Below, piece by piece: positions 1 through 6,445 of a stretch of 7,592 bases of DNA (positions are counted from its first letter, which is position 1; the number at the start of each line of letters is the position of its first letter). The position numbers and the translations under genes were made by a program. A model generated the notes under the pieces. That model had not been told where the DNA came from, made no database searches, and was given only the letters and a program-made list of their open reading frames with translations. The DNA is from a bacterium. Lineage in GTDB: Bacteria; Patescibacteriota; Minisyncoccia; Phycocordibacterales; UBA918. The stretch is from the NCBI GenBank assembly GCA_002710785.1, contig PAMC01000015.1:13955-21546 (forward strand), written 5' to 3'.

Positions 1-11
1 CACGACGAGCA

Positions 12-620
12 CTAGGCGTAGGCAAAAGTGAGGCAGTAGACGGGGTTGGGACAAGCGGCGCGCACGGTAGTGCGCGCCGCTTCGAGTGTCGCACCGGTGG
101 TGTACACGTCGTCTACCAGAACGATAGTTTGGTCTGGTGCCAACTGCCGCAACCTTTGTTGGTTGGCGACAAATGCGTCGTGTACATTGTCGTGCCGGGC
201 AGCGCGCGCCAGGCTGGTTTGCGGCTTGGTGTGTTTGGTGCGCGTAAGTAACTGAGGGTACAGTCGTTTTTGAAGCGTCGATTGAGTGTTGAGACACGCG
301 TTGACCTGATTAAACCCCCGCTCGCGTTCGCGCTTGGGGTGTAGGGGAATGGGTACGATGCATGCCGCTGGAAACTGTTCGTCTAGGTACGAGCGAGCTA
401 CGCTGCCTAGCAGTTTATGGGCGCGCCGGTTGTAAAAAAACTTGGCTTCGTGCACCAATGCCCGTCCGGTTGGGTGGTGGAAGGGAAGGAGACAAATCGT
501 ATCGGGAGCCGGTCGGTGCGGTGTTGGTGTAAGTGCCTCATCAGCTACGGAGCGAACGATGAGTTCGTCGGCTCGCGGCGGGAAACACCAGTCGAGCGTG
601 AGCGTGAGGAAGTGTCTCAT
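12..620 (-). CDS. comF: ComF family phosphoribosyltransferase-like protein, zinc finger absent
   Basis: This is a 202-residue cytoplasmic protein of the ComF/GntX family, which is associated with natural transformation; its biochemical reaction is not firmly established. Residues 89-105 carry the family signature VPIPLHPKRERERGFNQ. Residues 166-178 carry the PRPP-binding loop, seen as VLVDDVYTTGAT with the acidic pair D170-D171. Typical ComF proteins begin with a four-cysteine zinc finger after a short L-F-P-P stretch. Here the FPP remains at residues 13-15, but C12 is the only nearby cysteine and the finger is replaced by about 35 residues without CxxC pairs. The ATG at 618-620 is the natural start because it is followed by the expected hydrophobic LTLTLDWCFPP segment. 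No Shine-Dalgarno sequence precedes it. The gene diverges from pilM, which suggests a link between ComF and a DNA-uptake pilus. The family call is secure; a role in transformation is inferred. Confidence 0.9.
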   Translation of the reverse strand: MRHFLTLTLDWCFPPRADELIVRSVADEALTPTPHRPAPDTICLLPFHHPTGRALVHEAKFFYNRRAHKLLGSVARSYLDEQFPAACIVPIPLHPKRERERGFNQVNACLNTQSTLQKRLYPQLLTRTKHTKPQTSLARAARHDNVHDAFVANQQRLRQLAPDQTIVLVDDVYTTGATLEAARTTVRAACPNPVYCLTFAYA

Positions 621-656
621 GCGAGCAGCATAGCATGCTACTATAGGCTCATCAGT
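621..656. promoter_or_regulatory. Divergent comF/pilM promoter region (36 bp)
   Basis: The whole space between the two start codons is 36 bp, so both promoters must lie here or reach into the opposite coding region. On the minus strand TATAGT (640-645) matches five of six bases of the -10 consensus, and a weaker TATGCT (627-632) lies six bases from the comF ATG. On the plus strand TACTAT (639-644) is a four-of-six match 12 nt before the pilM ATG. No convincing -35 box was found. Either gene would have a very short leader. The assignment rests on position and short motifs only. Confidence 0.4.
631..640. repeat. 10-bp perfect palindrome between comF and pilM
   Basis: TAGCATGCTA is its own reverse complement and sits in the middle of the divergent intergenic space, overlapping the candidate -10 elements of both genes. 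A site there could bind a dimeric regulator affecting both directions. Palindromes of this length arise by chance several times in a window of this size, so only its location gives it weight. Confidence 0.3.
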
Positions 657-1739
657 ATGGCCTTTTCATTTAAAAAGGTGTTTAGTTCGTTGCAATCAAG
701 CCCGGCATTGGCTCAGTCGGCAGTGGGTGTTGATATTGGTCGCAGCGCGGTCAAAGTCGTTGAGCTCGAGCGCAATGAAGAGGCTCCCATTTTAAAAACC
801 TACGGCGAAATTCAGCTCGGCCCGTATGCTGAGCAGCCGGTCGGGAGCGTTGTTGACTTTGATATTGAACTCCTCAAGAAGGCCATCGTTGATGTGCTGC
901 GCGAGTCGGGCGTGAGTGCGCGACACGGTACACTCTCACTCCCGCTCTCCACAGGGTTTGTGACGGTGATCCAAATTGTCACCCCAGAAGGTGAAGAGAT
1001 TGCTAGTCGTATTCCTGTTGAGGCACGTAAGTACGTACCGCTGCCGCTACAAGAAATAACCCTCGACTGGGCACCAGTTGGTGCTGCCCACACAAACGAA
1101 CGCGGCGAAACGGTCCAGTCGGTATTACTCGTGGCGTTGCAGAACGAATCGGTCATTTCGTTCAAGACTCTTCTGGATCACATAGAGCTGCCGCAGCAAC
1201 CTATGGAACTTGCAATGTTCAGTGCCAGCCGGGCGCTCGATGGCGCGGCAGAGACCGTCGCTCTTGTCGATGTGGGTGCAGCTGTGTCGAAGCTGTACAT
1301 CTACGAGTCGGGTACGTTGGCAGGCATTCACCGCTTTACCGCTGGCGGCGCGCAAGTGACTACCAAGCTCGCTGAGCTCATGAGTGTTGATGTGGCGGCT
1401 GCCGAAGAGATTAAACGTTCGGCTGCAGACGCCGATACCATCGCCAACGTGAAGCGTGTTACGACAGCGGTCTTCGACGCCTCACTCCAGGAAATACGAC
1501 GTATCATCCAGCAGTACGAAACGAGCCACAATGTTACCGACGTCCCGGTCGTGCTCTCAGGCGGGGTTGTTAACACGGGCGGCTTTGAGCAGTACGTATC
1601 TGATGTGTTGCAGCGCCCCGCTAGCCGCGCCTTTCCGTTTGCCACCGTGGGGTACCCAGCGTTTATGGAGGATGTGCTACGCGACATAGGCCCGACGTTT
1701 ATGAACAGCTTGGGCGCCGCCCTCCGACACGTTCGGTAA
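657..1739 (+). CDS. pilM: Type IV pilus assembly protein PilM (actin-like ATPase)
   Basis: This is a 360-residue cytoplasmic, FtsA/actin-like nucleotide-binding protein. It caps the inner-membrane alignment complex of the T4P by binding the cytoplasmic tail of PilN. The phosphate-1 motif is VGVDIGRSAVKVVELE (residues 23-38), phosphate-2 is LVDVGAAVSKL (D205, G207), and the adenosine motif is VVLSGGVVNTGG from about residue 298. The segment ARKYVPLPL in the middle is typical of PilM. The ATG at 657 is preferred because the family begins a short basic helix (FKKVF) before the VGVDIG strand. The frame stays open 80 codons further upstream, but that part lies antisense to comF and has no PilM similarity. 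No Shine-Dalgarno sequence is visible. It is the first gene of the pilus cluster, and 56 nt separate it from the pilN-like gene. Confidence 0.93.
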   Translation: MAFSFKKVFSSLQSSPALAQSAVGVDIGRSAVKVVELERNEEAPILKTYGEIQLGPYAEQPVGSVVDFDIELLKKAIVDVLRESGVSARHGTLSLPLSTGFVTVIQIVTPEGEEIASRIPVEARKYVPLPLQEITLDWAPVGAAHTNERGETVQSVLLVALQNESVISFKTLLDHIELPQQPMELAMFSASRALDGAAETVALVDVGAAVSKLYIYESGTLAGIHRFTAGGAQVTTKLAELMSVDVAAAEEIKRSAADADTIANVKRVTTAVFDASLQEIRRIIQQYETSHNVTDVPVVLSGGVVNTGGFEQYVSDVLQRPASRAFPFATVGYPAFMEDVLRDIGPTFMNSLGAALRHVR

Positions 1740-1781
1740 AATCTGTCCACACCGGGCCATGCTGTAGTGGGCAGCGCTCAG

Positions 1782-1787
1782 TATAAT
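1782..1787 (+). promoter_or_regulatory. Consensus -10 box just before the pilN-like start
   Basis: A perfect TATAAT lies in the 56-nt gap after pilM and ends only eight bases before the ATG at 1796. A start of transcription six to eight bases after it would fall at or within a couple of bases of the ATG, giving a leaderless or nearly leaderless mRNA. It is flanked by two copies of TCAGTA (1778-1783 and 1790-1795). No clear -35 hexamer is visible at the usual spacing. It may serve as an internal promoter for pilN and downstream genes. Confidence 0.45.
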
Positions 1788-1795
1788 AATCAGTA

Positions 1796-2527
1796 ATGGC
1801 ACAGTCTGGCTCTTTTATACCGCAACAACAATCACCTCGCCCCACTGCGGTTCGACGGCGTCGCGTCTACATCATTAGCTACATTATCTACACCGTCTTT
1901 ATTGGTGTACTCATTACCGCTGCTGGGTTATTTGTCTGGGGCTGGCGTCTGGAGGCTGCCTTGGCGGAGCAGCAAAACTTGCTCGACGAACAACGAAACT
2001 CGTTTAGCCAAAGCGACATTGTACGAGTGCAAGATATGGAGGCCCGGCTCAATTTAGTGACGCAGGTACTCGACAATTTACCAGCTGCTTCAAAGGTATT
2101 TACCACACTTGAAGAGTCAACGGTCAACTCGGTGCAGCTTTCTAGTTTTTCCATCAGCGCCGAGAGTGCTGCCGAGGGTGGGGTTTTGGTGTCTTACACT
2201 GGCCTCACTGACAGTTTCGACTCGGTCATGGCGCAGCGGGCGGTTATGGAGGCCAACCCGCTCTTAGCGGAAGCGCAAATTGTAAACGTTACCTACGGCG
2301 CCAGCCAGCGAGAAGGGGAAACAGCCCAGCAGGCATTCTCGATCGCGACACCAGTCACGTACGAGGTGACGTTGCGGTTGCCGGTAAGTAGCATCTTGTA
2401 TGATGGTCGAGTAACCACCGAAGCGACAGCTACTGACGATGCGTCGATAGTAGAGACTCAAGACGCTGACGTGGCCACGAGCACTGAGTCGAACACGACC
2501 ACGCCAGCGGTAGACGAGACTTCGTAA
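1796..2527 (+). CDS. pilN: PilN-like type IV pilus alignment protein
   Basis: This is a 243-residue bitopic inner-membrane protein in the pilN position. A cytoplasmic tail of about 23 residues contains SFIP (6-9) and an RRRR cluster (20-23). One long membrane segment follows (about 24-50, rich in I, V, L and Y), then a likely coiled coil (about 51-90) and a globular outer domain consistent with the ferredoxin-like fold of PilN, ending near residue 205. PilN is known to bind PilM through a conserved N-terminal peptide (INLLP in model species). That peptide is absent and SFIP may take its role, which is inference. The last ~35 residues are rich in Thr, Ala, Asp, Ser and Glu and are probably disordered. 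Similarity to canonical PilN is weak, so the call rests on topology, gene order and partners. The start follows a TATAAT without a ribosome-binding site. Confidence 0.75.
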   Translation: MAQSGSFIPQQQSPRPTAVRRRRVYIISYIIYTVFIGVLITAAGLFVWGWRLEAALAEQQNLLDEQRNSFSQSDIVRVQDMEARLNLVTQVLDNLPAASKVFTTLEESTVNSVQLSSFSISAESAAEGGVLVSYTGLTDSFDSVMAQRAVMEANPLLAEAQIVNVTYGASQREGETAQQAFSIATPVTYEVTLRLPVSSILYDGRVTTEATATDDASIVETQDADVATSTESNTTTPAVDETS

Positions 2528-2534
2528 ATTTTGT

Positions 2535-3155
2535 ATGTCATTTAAAATCTTGCAACAAATCATCATTCTCGGTCTTGCCATTGCCGCAGTCTTTCTCTAC
2601 ATCCAGCCAAAGTTTCTCGAGCTTCGTACGCTTCAGGCTGAGACGTCAGAGTACGCCGAGGCAGTTGAACGTGCCACCGAGTTCAATCAGCTCCTCAATT
2701 CATTGCTCAATAAGGTAAACGCAATTTCTGGCAGCGATTTGCGAGCGGTTGAGCAGTTCTTACCAGCCAGCGTCGATGGGGTCGCAGTAGCGCGTGATAT
2801 CGAAACCATTGCCGAGCGCAACAACATGATCGTTGGCAACATAGCGTTTGTTGAGACATCGGCCGTAGAGCCAGTGCAACGGGTGCAAGAAGAAGACTTC
2901 TTCGATCCAGACGCTATGGATGGCGCAGCAGACACGGTACCGTTGCCTACCACACTGAGTCGCTCGCGCTTTCAAGTGTCGGTGCGGGGAGAGTACGATG
3001 AGTTGGTTGGCTTTCTTGAAGCGCTCGAGGCTAACGCGTATCCGCTAAATGTCGTGTCGCTCGGACTCAGCGGAGGAGCTGACGCGGAAGCCGCAACCAG
3101 TCTCTACGCGTTTGATCTCGTGCTCGAGACGTACAGCTCGCAGCCAACCATGTAA
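2535..3155 (+). CDS. pilO: PilO-like type IV pilus alignment protein
   Basis: This is a 206-residue bitopic membrane protein. Residues 5-23 form one membrane helix, a heptad-like stretch (about 27-65) predicts a coiled coil, and a compact outer domain ends at the C-terminus. This is the architecture of PilO, which pairs with PilN through the coiled coils and ferredoxin-like domains to form the alignment subcomplex. The motif LPASVDGVAVARDIETIAERNN (roughly 76-97, divided here only by position) resembles the PilO region just after the coiled coil, where an LP is followed by a helix. The C-terminal half holds FQVSVRGEYDELVGFLEALE, the strand-helix unit common in PilO proteins. It starts 7 nt after the pilN-like stop, so the two are probably co-transcribed. 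There is no ribosome-binding site. Confidence 0.8.
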   Translation: MSFKILQQIIILGLAIAAVFLYIQPKFLELRTLQAETSEYAEAVERATEFNQLLNSLLNKVNAISGSDLRAVEQFLPASVDGVAVARDIETIAERNNMIVGNIAFVETSAVEPVQRVQEEDFFDPDAMDGAADTVPLPTTLSRSRFQVSVRGEYDELVGFLEALEANAYPLNVVSLGLSGGADAEAATSLYAFDLVLETYSSQPTM

Positions 3156-3171
3156 CTTAGCGTAATGTAGT

Positions 3172-3456
3172 ATGTTGAAAAATCTCACCATTGTCGTTGG
3201 CCTCATCGCACTCATCGCTCTCGGGTTTTACCTGTTCGTCTTGGATGACCAGGCTCTACAGGCTGGTAATCGCGCGGTGACGACCCAAGCGCAGCAGGAG
3301 ACCCAAGAGTTCCTCCGCCGCCTCAATGAGCTCAAATCAGTGGAGTTACGCACGGATGTATTTGATGATCCACGGTTTACGAATCGTGTCGATTACGGTA
3401 CCCCAGTGCCACTCCTACCAGTTGGGCGTGAGAATCCGTTTGAGCCAACCAACTAG
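3172..3456 (+). CDS. Small single-pass membrane protein with PilP-like C-terminal NPF motif
   Basis: This is a 94-residue protein. A membrane helix spans residues 4-24, followed by a short polar helix rich in Gln and Glu (about 37-57, with FLRRLNELKSVEL) and an unstructured end, FDDPRF (64-69) and then GRENPFEPTN (85-94). It sits between the pilO-like gene and pilB, where pilP is found in many T4P operons. PilP proteins carry a similar D/N-P-F motif near the segment that binds PilN/PilO. Unlike proteobacterial PilP it has no lipobox cysteine and no beta domain that could contact a secretin. I infer it is a reduced PilP-like or otherwise lineage-specific third part of the alignment complex. 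The ATG at 3172 gives a membrane helix directly after a lysine, typical of an N-in single-pass protein. The reading frame is secure; the function is tentative. Confidence 0.7.
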   Translation: MLKNLTIVVGLIALIALGFYLFVLDDQALQAGNRAVTTQAQQETQEFLRRLNELKSVELRTDVFDDPRFTNRVDYGTPVPLLPVGRENPFEPTN

Positions 3457-3468
3457 TAAGCCAGCATC

Positions 3469-5328
3469 GTGGAAGTCTTTACAACCTTACATCAGAACAA
3501 AAAAATTACTGATGAGCAGCTAGCTGCTGCAGAGCAGCACGAAGCATCAGGGGTAGCGCCGGAAACAGCGTTGATCCAAGCTGGTGTTGCACCGAGCGTA
3601 GTGCGCGATGCGATGGCAGCCTATTACGGTGTGCCGGCGTTTACCCCCGCTTCTGACACGCGCATTAAAGAAGACCTGCTCGAGCTATTGCCGGAGGAGT
3701 CAGCCCGACACTACCAGGCTATTCCGCTGAAGATTGAAGATGACGTGTTGCTCGTCGGCGTTAATCAGCCCGACGACGTGCAGATTCGAGAGGTGCTTAA
3801 CTTTGTGAGCACGCGCCACCACCAGCCGTACAAGATTGTGTACCTCTTGCCGGCTGACCTTGAGCAGCTCCTTAAGGCTTACGCGTCGCTCTCTGGGGAA
3901 GTGGGGGAGGCGTTGACGTCACTTGAGAGTGAGCTTGATGCCGAGATTGCCTCTCGCCAGAGCGAAGCCAACGGCGAGGCGCCACAAACTGAACACATTG
4001 AAGAAGATGCGCCGGTTACTAAGATTGTGGCGACCGTACTGCGCTACGCGGTTGACGGCAACGCTTCTGACATTCACATCGAACCGTTCCAAGGTAAGGT
4101 GCGGGTTCGGTTTCGTATCGATGGTCACCTGGTTACCAACCTGCAACTTCCCAAAAACGTGCACTCAGCAGTGGTGGCCCGAGTGAAGATTCTCTCTTCG
4201 ATGCGGCTCGATGAGCGGCGCAAACCACAAGACGGACGCTTCTCAGCCACCTTTGATGGACGCAAGATTGATTTTCGTGTGTCAGTATTACCCACTAACG
4301 ACGGCGAGAAGGTGGTGATGCGTATCCTCGATAGCGCGAAGGGTGTGCATACGTTAGCGGAAACCGGCATCTCACCACACAACCTTGAGATCATGAAGCG
4401 GGTCACCAAAGAGCCGTACGGGATCATTCTCATTTCTGGTCCGACTGGCTCGGGTAAATCGACAACGCTCTACTCGATGCTCGAGGCGGTTGATCGAGAA
4501 ACCAAAAACGTGCTTTCGCTCGAAGATCCGGTTGAGTACAATATCGAAGGCGTAGCGCAGTCGCAAGTAAAACCAGAAATCGGCTACACGTTTGCGTCTG
4601 GCTTGCGCTCAGCGCTCCGCCAAGACCCGGACATCATCTTGGTCGGTGAGATCCGCGACCGCGAAACGGCACAACTCGCGATCCAGGCGGCGCTTACGGG
4701 TCACTTGGTATTTTCGACCATTCACACCAACAACTCGATTGGAGTGATCCCACGACTGGTTGACATGGGAATCGACCCGTACCTCATTGCGCCAACCTTG
4801 AAGCTCGCAGTGGCGCAACGTTTGGCGCGACGCATTTGTCCTGATAGCGGCAAGAAATTGCCGATGAGCGGTGCCATCCAGAAAATGGTCGACGATTCGT
4901 TTGCGACGCTCCCCGAGCAGTACCACGACCGCCTCCCGAGCGCGCAAGACATGCTCAAGATTGAACCAACTAAGCAGTGCCCGTCTGGTACCAAGGGCCG
5001 CGTGGCTGTAACGGAGTGTCTTGAAGTTACTGAAGAAATTGAACAGCTAATTCTGGAAAATGCCTCGGAGGAAAACATCTACCAGGCCGCCCGCGAGGAT
5101 GGCTTTATGAGCATGAAAGAGGACGCCATCATTAAGGCGCTTGAACACATCATTCCGTTTGAAGAGGTTGGTGCTTTTGGTACCAAGGTCGGTCTCGCAG
5201 ATGATGTGCTCACGCCACCAACACAGCCAGTGAGCACCACTGACGCAACGGTTGCACCGGAGGCGGTGCCTGAAGGAGAGTCGGATCATGTCGATAACTT
5301 ATCGCTAGATGACACACCTACCGTATAA
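3469..5328 (+). CDS. pilB: Type IV pilus extension ATPase PilB (GspE family)
   Basis: This is a 619-residue hexameric cytoplasmic motor that powers pilin insertion. Residues ~6-145 form an MshEN-type N-terminal domain (ITDEQLAAAEQ, ALIQAG, AYYGVPAF), which can bind c-di-GMP in relatives. The ATPase core has Walker A GPTGSGKST (324-332, K330), Asp box EDPVE (352-356), Walker B DPDIILVGEIRD (386-397, E394) and His box TGHLVFSTIHTNN (410-422). The usual zinc-binding CxxC...CxxC is reduced to C457-P-D-S and C504-P-S-G, with a few residues missing before KGR. The last ~55 residues are an acidic, Pro/Thr/Ser-rich tail beyond the usual end of the family. The start is GTG at 3469: an in-frame TAA at 3457 blocks anything further upstream, and the next ATG would remove much of the MshEN domain. 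It follows the small gene by 12 nt. Confidence 0.95.
   Translation: MEVFTTLHQNKKITDEQLAAAEQHEASGVAPETALIQAGVAPSVVRDAMAAYYGVPAFTPASDTRIKEDLLELLPEESARHYQAIPLKIEDDVLLVGVNQPDDVQIREVLNFVSTRHHQPYKIVYLLPADLEQLLKAYASLSGEVGEALTSLESELDAEIASRQSEANGEAPQTEHIEEDAPVTKIVATVLRYAVDGNASDIHIEPFQGKVRVRFRIDGHLVTNLQLPKNVHSAVVARVKILSSMRLDERRKPQDGRFSATFDGRKIDFRVSVLPTNDGEKVVMRILDSAKGVHTLAETGISPHNLEIMKRVTKEPYGIILISGPTGSGKSTTLYSMLEAVDRETKNVLSLEDPVEYNIEGVAQSQVKPEIGYTFASGLRSALRQDPDIILVGEIRDRETAQLAIQAALTGHLVFSTIHTNNSIGVIPRLVDMGIDPYLIAPTLKLAVAQRLARRICPDSGKKLPMSGAIQKMVDDSFATLPEQYHDRLPSAQDMLKIEPTKQCPSGTKGRVAVTECLEVTEEIEQLILENASEENIYQAAREDGFMSMKEDAIIKALEHIIPFEEVGAFGTKVGLADDVLTPPTQPVSTTDATVAPEAVPEGESDHVDNLSLDDTPTV
5292..5304. 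repeat. 13-bp palindrome near the end of pilB
   Basis: CGATAA and TTATCG flank a single central C. The centre lies about 26 bases before the TATAAT at 5324, that is around the -35 region of that candidate promoter, where a repressor or activator could act. A hexamer inverted repeat of this kind is expected about once or twice by chance in a window of this length, so the evidence is its placement only. Confidence 0.25.
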
Positions 5329-5337
5329 TGAACGGTA
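5319..5337 (+). repeat. Inverted repeat spanning the pilB stop codon and a -10 box
   Basis: TACCGT (5319-5324) and ACGGTA (5332-5337) can pair around a 7-nt loop that contains most of TATAAT. ACGGT occurs again at 5346-5350. The stem is too short and lacks a following T-run, so it does not look like a terminator. As DNA it may be an operator around the -10 element. Confidence 0.3.
5324..5329 (+). promoter_or_regulatory. Candidate pilT promoter: consensus -10 box
   Basis: A perfect TATAAT overlaps the pilB stop codon and would start transcripts near 5336, giving pilT a leader of about 35 nt. A second, weaker box TATCTT (5358-5363) ends eight bases before the pilT ATG, the same distance as TATAAT before the pilN-like start. 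The 43-nt gap here is longer than most in the cluster. Neither box has a clear -35 partner. Together they suggest that pilT and pilC can be transcribed separately from pilB. Confidence 0.4.
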
Positions 5338-5371
5338 AGTAACTGACGGTGGTTTTGTATCTTTAAATACT

Positions 5372-6442
5372 ATGGCAGGAGTTGATTATCGAAAAGAACT
5401 AAACGCGCTCATCGACATTGTGACGAGTGAAGGGGCGTCCGACATTCACTTTTCTGTCGGTGCACACCCAACCATTCGTGTCACTGGCTCCCTGATCCCA
5501 CTCGTTAAGAAGCCGATTTTAACCGACGAAGACGTGACCGGCTTCGTGAACGTTCTCCTGCGCAAGGAACAACAAGAAGACTTTGCAACTCAAAACGAAA
5601 TGGACTTCTCGTACCAGCACGCTGATAAGGCGCGCTTCCGCGGTAATGCCTTCTACCAGAAGGGTCACGTGTCAGTGGTACTACGTCTCATTAATAACGA
5701 CATCAAGACGCTGGATGAGCTTGGTTTGCCACCCATCCTTGAGACATTTGCTATGCGCCCGCAGGGATTCTTCCTCTGTGTTGGGCCGGTTGGTCAGGGT
5801 AAGTCGACCACGCTTGCCTCTATGGTTGAGATTATTAACCAAAACAAAGCCGACCACATCGTCACCATCGAGGACCCAATTGAGTACATTTACGAACCAA
5901 AGCGCTCACTGATCGACCAGCGTGAGGTTCGCATCGATACCAAAGACTTTGCCACCGCGCTCACGGCAGCGCTCCGTCAAGACGTCGACGTCTTACTCGT
6001 GGGTGAGATGCGTAACCCAGAGACCATTGCTACCGCAGTCACCGCGGCCGAGACTGGTCACTTGGTATTCTCAACCCTCCACACCAACAACGCAGCGCAA
6101 ACCATCGACCGCATTATCGACAGTTTTCCATCAGGCCAACAAGACCAAATTCGCGTACAACTTGCTGGCAGCTTAGCGGGCATTTTCTCGCAACGGCTAA
6201 TTCCACGTATTAGTGGCGGCATGGTTCCGGCTTACGAGCTTTTGGTTAACAACAGCGCGGTTGCCAACCTGATTCGCGAAGCCCGTACCCACGAAATTCA
6301 GACGGTGATCGAGACTGGTCTTGAGCACGGCATGATCGACATGAATCGATCGCTCGTCGACCTCGTCAAGAAGGGGGAAATTACCGTCGACAACGCGTTT
6401 GCTTACTCGGTTAATCCGAAGGGACTCGAGCGTCTCATGTAG
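5372..6442 (+). CDS. pilT: Type IV pilus retraction ATPase PilT
   Basis: This is a 356-residue hexameric cytoplasmic motor that drives pilus disassembly, giving twitching or DNA uptake. The length matches PilT (about 345 residues), and it lacks the N-terminal MshEN region and zinc motif of PilB. The N-terminal PAS-like domain includes GASDIHFSVGAHPTIRVTG. ATPase motifs are Walker A GPVGQGKST (138-146, K144), Asp box EDPIE (167-171), Walker B DVDVLLVGEMRN (204-215, E212) and His box TGHLVFSTLHTNN (228-240). The C-terminal part has NLIREARTHEIQTVIETG followed by GMIDMNRSL, the conserved PilT tail linked to retraction. The Q in the P-loop replaces the usual S, and V replaces T, but the GxxxxGKST pattern is intact. 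ATG at 5372 is the first start in the domain. No ribosome-binding site is seen. Confidence 0.95.
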   Translation: MAGVDYRKELNALIDIVTSEGASDIHFSVGAHPTIRVTGSLIPLVKKPILTDEDVTGFVNVLLRKEQQEDFATQNEMDFSYQHADKARFRGNAFYQKGHVSVVLRLINNDIKTLDELGLPPILETFAMRPQGFFLCVGPVGQGKSTTLASMVEIINQNKADHIVTIEDPIEYIYEPKRSLIDQREVRIDTKDFATALTAALRQDVDVLLVGEMRNPETIATAVTAAETGHLVFSTLHTNNAAQTIDRIIDSFPSGQQDQIRVQLAGSLAGIFSQRLIPRISGGMVPAYELLVNNSAVANLIREARTHEIQTVIETGLEHGMIDMNRSLVDLVKKGEITVDNAFAYSVNPKGLERLM

Positions 6443-6445
6443 TCT

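Noticed and set aside
417..656. Upstream extension of the pilM frame by 80 codons
   Set aside because: It lies wholly antisense to comF or in the intergenic gap, its translation has no PilM character, and PilM normally starts at the short FKK helix seen after the ATG at 657.
1125..1355. Minus-strand open frames within pilM and elsewhere
   Set aside because: They are opposite well-conserved coding sequence, have no recognisable domains, and reflect the codon bias of the real genes.
1743..1774. Inverted repeat CTGTCCAC / GTGGGCAG after pilM as a terminator
   Set aside because: The stem has one G-U pair and a 16-nt loop, with no T-run following it on the plus strand. A short T-run exists on the other strand, but no minus-strand gene ends there.
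5328..5342. Mini-ORF of four codons (M-N-G-K) right after the pilB stop as a leader peptide
   Set aside because: It is too short to judge, has no ribosome-binding site, and there is no attenuator-like hairpin set after it.
244..5346. Exact 12-mer GTAAGTAACTGA at 244-255 and 5335-5346
   Set aside because: One or two such repeats are expected by chance in a window of this length, and the contexts (inside comF, and the pilB/pilT gap) have nothing in common.
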